A stretch of DNA of 64,000 bases from Gimibacter soli (GTDB lineage: Bacteria; Pseudomonadota; Alphaproteobacteria; Sphingomonadales; Kordiimonadaceae). Below are positions 18,116-26,585 of the stretch, piece by piece. The position numbers were made by a program, and so were the translations under genes. How positions within the stretch are numbered: the stretch's first letter is position 1; the number at the start of each line of letters is the position of its first letter. The stretch spans positions 930,001 to 994,000 of the forward strand of contig NZ_CP116805.1 of assembly GCF_028463845.1 (NCBI RefSeq), given 5' to 3'. A model generated the notes under the pieces. That model searched no databases. It was not told where the DNA came from and saw only the letters and a program-made list of their open reading frames with translations.

Positions 18116-18709
18116 ATGTCGTCGGCGATTGTGGAACTGGGGCAGCACGAGCATGACCTGATCGGCGATATCATCGCGGACGGCTTTGCCGATGATCCGG
18201 TCAATCTCTGGGCCTATCAGGGCACATCGGGCATGCGGCCTGTGTTCACCATGCTCGCCCGTCACCTGTATCTGCCGCGCGGTTACGGCCACAAAACGGC
18301 TGACGGATCGGCGGGTGCCCTGTGGCTGCCGCCCGACAGCTCGTTCGACCTGCCCCTGTGGCCGTCGGTGCAGGTGGCCGCGACGCTTTTGAAGCATGGC
18401 GGCATGAGATCGGTCGCCAATATCCTGAAGCTCGATGCCTTCATGAAAAGCCGCAAGCCCAAGGCGCGCTATCATTATCTGTTCGCGATTTCGGTTCGTG
18501 CCGACCGGCAGGGGCAGGGCCTTGGCGGCGCCCTGATGCGCGAAGGCCTGAAGCGGGCGGATGCTGACCGGTTGCCGGCCTACCTTGAAAGTTCGAAGGC
18601 ATCGAACGTGCCATTCTACCGCGCCCATGGCTTCGAGGTGATCGAGGAAGTGGTGCCGGCTGCGGGCTGCCCGCCCATGTGGCGCATGTGGCGCGAAACA
18701 AGGCCCTGA
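18116..18709 (+). CDS. GNAT family N-acetyltransferase
   Basis: A 197-residue acetyl-CoA-dependent acetyltransferase. The acetyl-CoA-binding motif is VRADRQGQGLGGALM, preceded by the strand YHYLFAISV and followed by LESSKASNVPFYRAHGFEV, the usual GNAT motif B. ATG at 18116 is chosen because GGGGAG lies 7 bases upstream; earlier in-frame starts have no ribosome site. It diverges from the desaturase with under 90 bp between starts. Substrate unknown. Confidence 0.85.
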   Translation: MSSAIVELGQHEHDLIGDIIADGFADDPVNLWAYQGTSGMRPVFTMLARHLYLPRGYGHKTADGSAGALWLPPDSSFDLPLWPSVQVAATLLKHGGMRSVANILKLDAFMKSRKPKARYHYLFAISVRADRQGQGLGGALMREGLKRADADRLPAYLESSKASNVPFYRAHGFEVIEEVVPAAGCPPMWRMWRETRP

Positions 18710-18859
18710 ATCAGGGTTTATTGCCAGATCGTTACCGATTCCGCTTTTACCCGCCGGGCTTCTGTGGTTTTTAAAGCTCAGGCCGGGCGGCTGACCGATT
18801 CCGCGGGGGGCGGACGGAGCGAGACCACGGCGACAATCAAAATAACTTTCGGGGATGAT

Positions 18860-20602
18860 ATGGCTGAAACTCACCTTTCCGAACGTGCCGGTTCGCAGGA
18901 ACGCGAATTTCTTGGGCATCCGATCGGCCTTGTGGTCTGCTTCCTGACCGAGATGTGGGAGCGCTTTTCCTACTATGGCATGCGCACCATCCTGGTCCTT
19001 TATCTTGTAAAATATCACCTGTTCGACGCCGGCAAGGCGAGCATGATTTACGGCGCCTACGCCGGGCTCGTTTACATGATGCCCATCATCGGCGGCTACC
19101 TTGCCGACCGGTATCTCGGCAGCCGCAAGGCGGTGACCTACGGTGCCATCCTGCTGGTGGCCGGGCACAGCCTGATGGCCGCCCACGGCCCGCACGCCGA
19201 ACGGTATCTCACCATTGATGGCAACGAATATCAGGTCGAGTTCGTCGAAGCGGCTGAAAACAAGACGAGCGAAGCCGAGTTCATCACCATGGACGGCACG
19301 CGTTACCGCGTGGACGCGGTGAAGGACGAAAGCGGTCGTTCGGCCGGGATCAATCTCGTGGCCGAGGGGCAGGATACCCGCCTGATCGCGACGGCTGACT
19401 ATGACATCCGTATCAAGCAGCACAGCGAATATCTGAGCATCTTCTTCCTTGCGCTCGCGCTGATCATCACCGGTGTCGGCTTCCTGAAAGCCAATATCTC
19501 GACGATTGTTGGTGCGCTTTATGGCCCGAAAGACCCGCGCCGCGACGGTGGCTTCTCGATCTTCTATATGGGGATCAACCTCGGTTCGGTGCTCTCCACC
19601 GCGCTTGTCGGTTATGTGGGCGAGAAATACGGCTGGAACTACGGCTTTGGCCTTGCCGGCATCGGCATGCTCTTTGGCTTGCTCGTCTTCCTTGGCGGCC
19701 AGAAGCTTCTGGAAGGCCGCGCCGAACCTACCAATCCGGCGATCCTGAAAGAGAAGTCGCCGATTGGCATCAACAAGGAATGGACCATTTACCTGAGCGG
19801 TATCCTGATGGTCGCCCTTGCATGGTTCCTGATGCACTATCAGGACTTCGTTGGCCAGCTTCTGGGCGTTTCGGGCTTCGTGATGGTCGGCATCCTTGTG
19901 CTGTACAGCATCATGAGCTGCGAGAAGGAAGACCGGCAGCGCCTGTGGGTCGCCACCTTCCTGATCGTGTTCCAGATGTTCTTCTGGGCGCTGTTCGAGC
20001 AGCAGGCCGCAAGCCTGACGCTGCTTGCCGATCAGCAGTTCGACCTTGATTTCCTTGGCATCACTTTCCTTGCATCGCAGGTACAGTTGCTGAACCCGCT
20101 GTTCATCGTGATGTTTGCGCCGGTGATGGCATGGCTCTGGGTGAAGCTGAACCACAAGAATGCCGAGCCCTCGACCCCGGCCAAATTCGCCATCTCGATG
20201 CTGCTGATCGGCCTTGGCTATGTGGTCTTTGCGTGGGGCATGGGGCTGGATGACAGCACCGAGAAGAGCTTCCTGTGGATGGTCTTCATCTATCTCTCGC
20301 TGACGCTTGCCGAGCTTTGCCTGTCGCCCGTTGGCCTGTCGATGGTGACGAAGCTGAGCGCGCCCCGTATCGTCGGCATGGTGATGGGAACTTGGTTCCT
20401 GTTCACCGCCATGGGCAACTATGCGGCGGGCTGGATCAGCTCGCTTGCCGGTGCTGCCGAACACGGTGCTGACGCAGGCCTCCTTGATATGACGGCAACG
20501 ATGGATGTTTACACGACCATCGGCCTGATCGCGATCGGGGTTGGCGCCTTCATCTTCGTGATGACGCCCCTTCTGAAAAAGGGCATGCACGGCGTCCACT
20601 AA
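18860..20602 (+). CDS. POT family proton-coupled peptide transporter with periplasmic insert
   Basis: A 580-residue MFS-type importer that brings di- and tripeptides into the cell with protons. The signature EMWERFSYYGMR (ExxERF) is in the first helix, and FSIFYMGINLGS is the PTR2 motif. Helices 3 and 4 are separated by about 80 polar residues (about 109-190) where most family members have a short loop. This insert contains two similar blocks, LTIDGNEYQVEFV and ITMDGTRYRVDAV. Start is ATG at 18860 after GGGGA. A terminator follows. Together with the secreted peptidases this suggests peptide feeding. Confidence 0.92.
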   Translation: MAETHLSERAGSQEREFLGHPIGLVVCFLTEMWERFSYYGMRTILVLYLVKYHLFDAGKASMIYGAYAGLVYMMPIIGGYLADRYLGSRKAVTYGAILLVAGHSLMAAHGPHAERYLTIDGNEYQVEFVEAAENKTSEAEFITMDGTRYRVDAVKDESGRSAGINLVAEGQDTRLIATADYDIRIKQHSEYLSIFFLALALIITGVGFLKANISTIVGALYGPKDPRRDGGFSIFYMGINLGSVLSTALVGYVGEKYGWNYGFGLAGIGMLFGLLVFLGGQKLLEGRAEPTNPAILKEKSPIGINKEWTIYLSGILMVALAWFLMHYQDFVGQLLGVSGFVMVGILVLYSIMSCEKEDRQRLWVATFLIVFQMFFWALFEQQAASLTLLADQQFDLDFLGITFLASQVQLLNPLFIVMFAPVMAWLWVKLNHKNAEPSTPAKFAISMLLIGLGYVVFAWGMGLDDSTEKSFLWMVFIYLSLTLAELCLSPVGLSMVTKLSAPRIVGMVMGTWFLFTAMGNYAAGWISSLAGAAEHGADAGLLDMTATMDVYTTIGLIAIGVGAFIFVMTPLLKKGMHGVH

Positions 20603-20626
20603 GTGGCGTTTTGATGCGAAAATCCG

Positions 20627-20660
20627 GCGGCGGGCCTTTGGGTCCGCCGCTTTGTTTTTG
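20627..20660 (+). terminator. Rho-independent terminator after POT transporter
   Basis: A 10-bp GC-rich stem, GCGGCGGGCC / GGTCCGCCGC (one G-T pair), with a TTTG loop is followed by TTTGTTTTTG, 25 bp beyond the transporter stop. Confidence 0.8.
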
Positions 20661-20682
20661 GGCATGTGTCAAATCTGCGTGC

Positions 20683-20700
20683 GGTAAACCAATGTTTACC
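20683..20700. promoter_or_regulatory. 18-bp perfect inverted repeat before amidohydrolase operon
   Basis: GGTAAAC-CAAT-GTTTACC has perfect 7-bp arms, 85 bp before the first amidohydrolase gene and just beyond the POT terminator. It has the size and symmetry of an operator for a dimeric repressor. No regulator gene is adjacent. Confidence 0.4.
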
Positions 20701-20785
20701 ACGGAAGTAGGTGACAGGCCGCTCGTGCCATTGCTACGCTGCACCGCGAAGTGCCCGGAAAGGGACCTCACAGGGAGGCTAGAAA

Positions 20786-22222
20786 ATGACACGTTGGAAA
20801 GCGTCGGCGCACCGCCGACTGGCTGCCGGTATTGCCGTTGCCGCCGTGGCTGCGACCCTCGCGGCCTGCTCACCGGAAGGCGAGCGTCAACCCTTTGTCG
20901 GGATCGACAAGGACCCGTTCCCGTCCACCTATACCCCGCTTGAAAGCCAGACGACGCTGATCGTCAATGCCAACATCTATGACGGTGTGGGCGGCGAGAT
21001 CGAAGGCGGCGCTATCCTCATGGAAGGCGGCAAGATCAAGGCGATTGGCCAGTCCATCGCAGCGCCCGACGGCGCCAGGGTGATCGATGCAGCCGGTCGC
21101 TGGGTCACGCCCGGTATCATCGACGTGCACAGCCACCTCGGCGTTTATCCAAGCCCCGGCGTATCGTCGCATTCGGACGGCAACGAAGTAGGCGAGCCGG
21201 TGACGGCTGACGCATGGGTCGAGCATTCGAACTGGCCGCAGGACCCGGGCTTCTGGCGCGCGGCAGCGGGCGGTATCACCGCGCTGCAACTGCTGCCGGG
21301 TTCGGCAAACCTTGTGGGCGGTCGTTCGGTCACGCTGAAAAACGTTCCGGGCCGCACCGGGCAGGACATGAAGTTCCCGGGTGCGCCCTATGGCATGAAA
21401 ATGGCCTGCGGCGAGAACCCGAAGCGGGTTTATGGCAGCGGCGACCACAATGTGCTGCACCGGCCTTCGACCCGCATGGGCAACGTGGCGGGTTACCGTC
21501 AGGCCTGGGCGGATGCCCAGAATTATTCGCGCGAATGGAAGAAGTACGAAGCCGACTATAAAGCCGGTAAGAACGTGCTGCCGCCGAAGCGCGACCTGAA
21601 GCTCGAGACGCTCGCGGGCGTGCTTGACGGCGAGATTCTGGTGCATATGCACTGCTACCGCGCCGACGAGATGGTGACGATGATCGACGTGATGAAGGAA
21701 TTCAATTACCAGATCGCGTCGTTCCAGCATGCGGTGGAAGCCTACAAGATCGCCGACAAGCTTGCCGAGAACAAGATTTGCGGCGCCATGTGGGCCGACT
21801 GGTGGGGCTTCAAGATGGAAGCCTTCGACGGCATCCGCGAGAATATCCCCTTCATGCATGAAGCCGGTGCCTGCGCCATTGTCCATTCGGACGACGACAT
21901 CGGTATCCAGCGCCTCAATCAGGAAGCCGCCAAGGCACTTGCGGACGGCCAGCGGGCCGGCGTGAAAGTGACCAAGGCAGAAGCCTGGCAGTGGCTCAGC
22001 CTCAACCCGGCCAAGTCGCTCGGTGTTGGTGACAAGACCGGTTCGCTTGAGGTCGGCAAGGATGCCGACGTCGTGCTGTGGTCGGCCAACCCCTACAGCG
22101 TTTATGCCAAGGCGGACGTCACCTTTGTGGACGGCGCCGTGACCTATGACCGCCATGACCCGGCGAAGCGTCCGGTTTCGGACTTTGAGCTCGGCCAGCC
22201 CGGTGAAGGAGACATGAAATGA
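20786..22222 (+). CDS. Amidohydrolase family protein, exported lipoprotein
   Basis: A 478-residue metal-dependent hydrolase of the imidazolonepropionase/dihydroorotase-like superfamily. It has a lipobox (LAAC) after a signal sequence, so it works outside the cytoplasm. The metal-binding HxH sits in VTPGIIDVHSHLG at the start of the TIM barrel; later ligands are in LVHMHCYRADEM and FQHAVEAYK, with an acid in IVHSDDD. The next gene overlaps its stop by 4 bp and encodes a shorter relative, suggesting a two-subunit enzyme. Likely substrates are cyclic or acyl amide bonds in peptide-derived compounds; this is not proven. Confidence 0.87.
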   Translation: MTRWKASAHRRLAAGIAVAAVAATLAACSPEGERQPFVGIDKDPFPSTYTPLESQTTLIVNANIYDGVGGEIEGGAILMEGGKIKAIGQSIAAPDGARVIDAAGRWVTPGIIDVHSHLGVYPSPGVSSHSDGNEVGEPVTADAWVEHSNWPQDPGFWRAAAGGITALQLLPGSANLVGGRSVTLKNVPGRTGQDMKFPGAPYGMKMACGENPKRVYGSGDHNVLHRPSTRMGNVAGYRQAWADAQNYSREWKKYEADYKAGKNVLPPKRDLKLETLAGVLDGEILVHMHCYRADEMVTMIDVMKEFNYQIASFQHAVEAYKIADKLAENKICGAMWADWWGFKMEAFDGIRENIPFMHEAGACAIVHSDDDIGIQRLNQEAAKALADGQRAGVKVTKAEAWQWLSLNPAKSLGVGDKTGSLEVGKDADVVLWSANPYSVYAKADVTFVDGAVTYDRHDPAKRPVSDFELGQPGEGDMK

Positions 22223-23478
22223 AGATGATCCGTTCCATGCTCGCCCTGTCGCTGCTGGCAGGGGTTTCGGCGGCGGCCATGGCCGAGAATATCGCAGTGA
22301 CCGGCGGCACCGCCTACACCAAGGGTGGCTATGGCAAGGTTGAAAACGCAACCGTGCTGATCGCTGACGGCAAGATCCAGTCGGTGACCGCCGCTGGCGA
22401 GGTGCCTGAGGGCTACAAGGTGATCGATGCCGCGGGCAAGATCGTCACGGTTGGCCTGATGGTTTCCGAAACCACGCTTGGCCTCACCGAGGTCGGCTTC
22501 TCGGCCGGTATCGATGATGGCAGCGCCAAGGGCGACGCGTCGATCCCGCTGGACGCCGCCGATGGCATCAACCCCGACAGCGTCCTTATTCCGGTGACCC
22601 GGATCGAAGGCGTGACCCGCGCTTACACTGGCCTTGAAGGCTCCAAGGACATGTGGCTTGGCCAGGGGGCAGTGATCCATCTCGGCAACGGCCCGGACCT
22701 TGTGGTGAAGCGTCATGCAGCCCTCGGGCTTGAGCTTGACGAGGGCGCCGCGTCCAGCAACGGCGGCAGCCGTGTGGCGCTTTGGTACTCGGTACGCTCG
22801 AAGCTCGACGGCGCCAAAGCTGGCGGCAAAGAGGACAAGGACGACAAGGACAAGAAGGAAGCCAAGCCCGACCCCGAGAAGGATGCACTGACCCGCGTCC
22901 TGAAGGGCGAGCAGCCGCTTCTGGTTCAGGCTGACCGCGCCTCGGACATCCGCAAGGTGATCGAGCTGAAGAAGGCTTATGGCGTCAGGGTCATCCTCGT
23001 GGGTGCAGCCGAAGCCTGGCGTGTGGCCGATGAACTGGCCGCCGCGCAGATTCCGGTGATCGTCAATCCGGTCCAGAACCTGCCGGGGTCGTTCGATACG
23101 CTCGGTGCCACGCAGGAAAATGCTGCGCGTCTCCATAAGGCGGGTGTCAAGATCGCGCTTGTCGGCCTTGGTACAGACAATGCGCGCCTGATGCCGCAAT
23201 ATGCGGGCAATGCGGTGGCGAACGGCCTGCCGTGGGAAGCTGCGATGGACGCCATGACGGTGAACCCGGCCGAGATGTTCGGCGTGGCGGACAGCTATGG
23301 CACGCTCGAAGCCGGCAAGGATGCCGATGTGGTTGTCTGGTCCGGTGATCCCTTGGAGCTTTCCTCAGCACCCGATCACGTGCTGATCAAAGGCGAGGAA
23401 ATCCCGCTGGTGAGCCGCCAGACCAAGCTTGCCGCGCGGTATCATCCGGTAAGCCGCGCGCCCGAATACAAGCGCTGA
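22219..23478 (+). CDS. Amidohydrolase-like protein lacking the HxH metal motif
   Basis: A 419-residue exported protein (signal peptide ending AAAMA) with the N- and C-terminal strands of the amidohydrolase superfamily. Landmarks are VLIADGKIQSV at the start and GTLEAGKDADVVVWSGDPLE at the end. Where the neighbour has VTPGIIDVHSHLG this protein has VTVGLMVSETTLG, so the two histidines that bind the first metal are missing. A charged linker of Lys and Asp (about residues 205-225) splits it. It overlaps the upstream gene by 4 bp (ATGA), which suggests equal synthesis and a complex in which this chain is structural or regulatory. Confidence 0.82.
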   Translation: MKMIRSMLALSLLAGVSAAAMAENIAVTGGTAYTKGGYGKVENATVLIADGKIQSVTAAGEVPEGYKVIDAAGKIVTVGLMVSETTLGLTEVGFSAGIDDGSAKGDASIPLDAADGINPDSVLIPVTRIEGVTRAYTGLEGSKDMWLGQGAVIHLGNGPDLVVKRHAALGLELDEGAASSNGGSRVALWYSVRSKLDGAKAGGKEDKDDKDKKEAKPDPEKDALTRVLKGEQPLLVQADRASDIRKVIELKKAYGVRVILVGAAEAWRVADELAAAQIPVIVNPVQNLPGSFDTLGATQENAARLHKAGVKIALVGLGTDNARLMPQYAGNAVANGLPWEAAMDAMTVNPAEMFGVADSYGTLEAGKDADVVVWSGDPLELSSAPDHVLIKGEEIPLVSRQTKLAARYHPVSRAPEYKR

Positions 23479-23505
23479 GGACGAAGGTCCGATTGCGCTG
23501 ACAAG

Positions 23506-23533
23506 AAGGGGCTGCTGCGGCGGCCCCTTTTTT
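23506..23533 (+). terminator. Rho-independent terminator after amidohydrolase pair
   Basis: A 10-bp stem, AAGGGGCTGC / GCGGCCCCTT with one G-T pair, and a TGCG loop, followed by a run of six T, 28 bp after the stop. Confidence 0.85.
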
Positions 23534-23550
23534 CAGTGGAGGGAGGAACG

Positions 23551-24063
23551 ATGAGCGAAGCTGACAGCAAGCTGCATGTGAAGCCGGTGCCTGATGAGGA
23601 CGCGGAAGCCTTCCGCGCCATGCTGGATGAGCCGGAAGTGGCCCGCAACACCGGCAGCATCCCCAAACATCCCGACATGGCCTGGACGCTGCAGCGCCTT
23701 GCCGATCGCCGCCGTATCGAGGCGGAAACCGGCGAGATGGTGGATCGGGGTGTGTATCTGGGTGACACGCTTGTGGGCATGGCGACCTTCTTCCGCAACA
23801 AGGCGGGTGAGATCGAGATCGGCTATCTGGTGCATGCCGACTGGCGGGGCCGTGGCATCGCCACCTATGCCTGCCACTCCGCCATCGCGCTTGCCCGGTC
23901 GTTCGGGCACACGGGGCTTCTGGTGGCCGCCTATGCCAAGGACAATCCCTCAAGCGGACGGGTGCTTGAAAAAGCAGGCTTCACGCCGAACGGCGAAGGC
24001 AGTTTCACCTCACTCGGCCGGGGCGGCGATATCGATTGCTGGCGGATGCGGCTGGAGCCCTGA
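23551..24063 (+). CDS. GNAT family N-acetyltransferase (RimJ/RimL type)
   Basis: A 170-residue acetyltransferase similar to those that acetylate ribosomal protein N-termini or amino acid analogues. The acetyl-CoA motif is YLVHADWRGRGIATYAC, followed by NPSSGRVLEKAGFTPNGEG, the motif B of the RimJ/L group. ATG at 23551 follows the strong site GGAGGGAGG. It starts right after the terminator of the amidohydrolase pair and ends 15 bp from the convergent serine-hydrolase-fold gene. Target unknown. Confidence 0.86.
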   Translation: MSEADSKLHVKPVPDEDAEAFRAMLDEPEVARNTGSIPKHPDMAWTLQRLADRRRIEAETGEMVDRGVYLGDTLVGMATFFRNKAGEIEIGYLVHADWRGRGIATYACHSAIALARSFGHTGLLVAAYAKDNPSSGRVLEKAGFTPNGEGSFTSLGRGGDIDCWRMRLEP

Positions 24064-24078
24064 GGCTCCCGCCCTTCA

Positions 24079-25602
24079 TCATTCCTTCTTGTCTTTTTCG
24101 GGAGTTGTCGGCGCCTGCAGCGGGATCGGCGCATTGAGACGCTCCAGTACCCGCACCGCATTCATGTTCGTCGGATCGATCTGCAGCGACTTCTGATAGT
24201 TCGCGATGGCGGCATCCTTGTCGCCAGAGGCCAGCTTGGCTTCGCCAAGGCTGTCCCACACATTGGCCGAATTCGGATAGTCGCGGGTGTTGAGCTCGAA
24301 AAGCGTGAGCGCCTCGGCGGTCATGCCCTTGAACAGCAGCTCGTAGCCGACCTTGTTGATGATCAGTTCGGTCGACAGCGTCTGGAAATTGGGGTCGGCG
24401 CGGAAGGCGTCATAGCGCGCCAGCGCGTCTTTCGTCTGGCCCGACCGCATCAGCACATAGAGCCGGTCACCGATCATCTCGAGCGGATTGCCAAACTGCG
24501 GGTCGTAGATGGAGGCGATGCCTTGCGCCAGCGTCGGCAGCTGGAAGGGCAGGTGCGAGCCGTTGATCTGCAGGATGATGGTGACTTCCTTGGCCTTGCC
24601 GTCGCGCGGCACGAAATGGCGGATGTCGCCAAGGCCTGCACCGTTCGCGCCGAAGACCTCGAAGCGCGGGGTTGCAGCATATTCGAACAGCGGAGTGAAG
24701 GGCTGTGGCCGGTCGCCGTCCGTTTCGGGCGTCATGGCAGCCTTCAGCGTCTTCTTCGAAAGGATTTTGCCGGACAGCAGCAGGCGCATCCAGTCGGCGA
24801 TTTCGGCTGAGGAGGCATTGAGGCCAAGGGTCGCAAATTCAAAACGCGGCAGGTCAAGATCGCTGCGGCGCTCGAGCGTCAGGCCTTCGGGGCCGGGCGG
24901 CAGGGCCTGATAAATCTCGGACCGGTTGGGGATCAGCACGCGGCTGCCGCCATAGGCCGCATCCGTCAGCTGGTAGCGCTCGAAAATCTCGCTTTTCATG
25001 AAGCCTTCAAACGGGCGGCCCGATGCTTTTTCAACGACAGCGGCGAGAAGCAGGTCTTCAGTGCGGCTGATGCCGGCTCGGGTGCCGGGCTCAAACGCGA
25101 GCGGGGCACGCGCGGCGACCAGCACAGCTTCATCGGCGCTTGCCGGTGCGCGCCCGCCATTGAACGACGGGTTGGCATAGTCGGCGAGGCCGGACCGGCG
25201 GGTCAGCAGGTGACGCACCGTGATGGCCTGCCATTTGGCGGGCAGGGCCGGCAACAGCACCCGGATAGAATCGTCAAGCTTCAGCTTGCGGTCCTCTACG
25301 AGTTCCAGCACCGCTGCCGCATTGAAGAAGCGGGTCATGGTGGCGAGCGGGAAGCGCGTGTCACGGTTCACCGGCACCTGATGTTCGATGCTGGCCGTGC
25401 CGTAGGTCTGCACATAGGAGGTTTTGCCGTCCACCAGTACAGCAAGGCTCATGCCCGGAACGCCGTAGCGTTCGATGGCGAGGCGCAGGTAGGCATCCAG
25501 CTCGCGGTCCGGCGTTTCGGCGCGCGCGAGGCCGGGAAGAAGGACAAGGACGCTGAGTGCCAGAATAGCGGCGAGGCGGAAACGGTGGAGAGTGGCGGTC
25601 AT
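24079..25602 (-). CDS. Beta-lactamase-fold serine hydrolase-like protein with TPR tail, altered catalytic motif
   Basis: A 507-residue exported protein (signal peptide ending ARA). Residues 30-350 follow the class C beta-lactamase/esterase fold, with DAYLRLAIERYGVPGMSLAVLVDGK and SGLADYANP, the Tyr-x-Asn region. The nucleophile motif SxxK is replaced by TMTR (residues 88-91, FPLATMTRFF), so both catalytic Ser and Lys are changed. The C-terminal 100 residues hold a TPR unit (NVWDSLGEAKLASGDKDAAIANYQKSLQIDPTN). It may bind peptidoglycan peptides rather than cut them. ATG at 25602 begins the signal peptide. It lies downstream of oxyR on the same strand. Confidence 0.8.
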   Translation of the reverse strand: MTATLHRFRLAAILALSVLVLLPGLARAETPDRELDAYLRLAIERYGVPGMSLAVLVDGKTSYVQTYGTASIEHQVPVNRDTRFPLATMTRFFNAAAVLELVEDRKLKLDDSIRVLLPALPAKWQAITVRHLLTRRSGLADYANPSFNGGRAPASADEAVLVAARAPLAFEPGTRAGISRTEDLLLAAVVEKASGRPFEGFMKSEIFERYQLTDAAYGGSRVLIPNRSEIYQALPPGPEGLTLERRSDLDLPRFEFATLGLNASSAEIADWMRLLLSGKILSKKTLKAAMTPETDGDRPQPFTPLFEYAATPRFEVFGANGAGLGDIRHFVPRDGKAKEVTIILQINGSHLPFQLPTLAQGIASIYDPQFGNPLEMIGDRLYVLMRSGQTKDALARYDAFRADPNFQTLSTELIINKVGYELLFKGMTAEALTLFELNTRDYPNSANVWDSLGEAKLASGDKDAAIANYQKSLQIDPTNMNAVRVLERLNAPIPLQAPTTPEKDKKE

Positions 25603-25652
25603 GGAAATTCCCGGTTTGTGCAGGCCAATAGCTTCGATTGTGGATGACGGTA

Positions 25653-26585
25653 TCATGCGGCCCCCCGGGCGCGATCACTTTTCGCCTCTGACGGGCGCAT
25701 AACGCGCTGGATGGTGCGGCCAAGGGCTTCGAACGTGGTGGCGCGCGGGTTGGTATGCCGCCAGATCAGGCCGATGGTGCGCACCGGCGTAGCGTCCGAG
25801 AAGCTTGCCACTTCGACGCCCGCGTCTGCTGCCAGGCCGGCTTCCACGGCCATACCGGGCAGCAGCGTGATGCCGTGGCCTGCTGCCACCATCTGAACGA
25901 TGGTGTGCAGACTGGTGCCGGCAAGGGCGGCCTCTGCCGACTTGCCCATCAGGGCACAGGCAGCAAGGGCGTGATCGCGGAGGCAATGGCCTTCTTCAAG
26001 GAGCAGCAGCTTTTCCTGCGAAATCTGGTCGCGGCGGATCGTCTTCCCCGGCGCCTTGCCCGGTGGATAGGCCGCCACGAAGGGGTCCTCGAAAAGCGGC
26101 ATCTCGACAACCTCGCCGCAGGCATAGGGCAGGGCATAAAGCACGAGGTCGAGGTCGCCGGTGCGGATCAGCTCGCAGAGCTCGGACGATTTATCCTCGC
26201 GGAGATGCAGCTCGATCCCCGGCAGGTCGGCCCGGATCGCCGGCATGATCCGCGGCAGGATGAAGGGCGCGATTGTCGGGATGATGCCGAGGCGCACGAT
26301 GCCGGTCAGCGGATCCTTGGCGGCGGCGGCCATGCTGGTCAGGTCCTCCACGTCGTTCAATATCTTCTGTGCGCGGCGCACCACTTCCTGCCCGATGGCT
26401 GTGAACATCACGTTGCGTTTCGTGCGCTCCACAAGCTGCGCGCCGAGGAGACTTTCGAGCTCCTGGATACCGGCAGAGAGTGTCGATTGTGTGACGTGGC
26501 AAAGGGCGGCGGCCTTGCCGAAATGGTTCGTGCGGTGCAGCGCCGTCAGATACTTGAGCTGTTTGAAGGTGGGCGGAAATATCAT
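25653..26585 (-). CDS. oxyR: Hydrogen peroxide-sensing LysR regulator OxyR
   Basis: A 310-residue LysR-type regulator. The N-terminal helix-turn-helix is AAALCHVTQSTLSAGIQELE, followed by the substrate-binding-like effector domain. The two redox cysteines are in EEGHCLRDHALAAC (Cys201 and Cys210), with the same nine-residue spacing as Cys199/Cys208 of E. coli OxyR. Oxidation by peroxide forms a disulfide and turns on antioxidant genes. No catalase or peroxiredoxin gene lies next to it in the window. The start follows about 680 bp without a gene that contains several hairpins. Confidence 0.93.
   Translation of the reverse strand: MIFPPTFKQLKYLTALHRTNHFGKAAALCHVTQSTLSAGIQELESLLGAQLVERTKRNVMFTAIGQEVVRRAQKILNDVEDLTSMAAAAKDPLTGIVRLGIIPTIAPFILPRIMPAIRADLPGIELHLREDKSSELCELIRTGDLDLVLYALPYACGEVVEMPLFEDPFVAAYPPGKAPGKTIRRDQISQEKLLLLEEGHCLRDHALAACALMGKSAEAALAGTSLHTIVQMVAAGHGITLLPGMAVEAGLAADAGVEVASFSDATPVRTIGLIWRHTNPRATTFEALGRTIQRVMRPSEAKSDRARGAA

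Noticed and set aside
18029-20665. Minus-strand extension of the desaturase frame to 1,190 residues
   Set aside because: The extra 880 residues lie antisense to the GNAT and POT genes; the desaturase has a proper ATG and ribosome site at 18,028.
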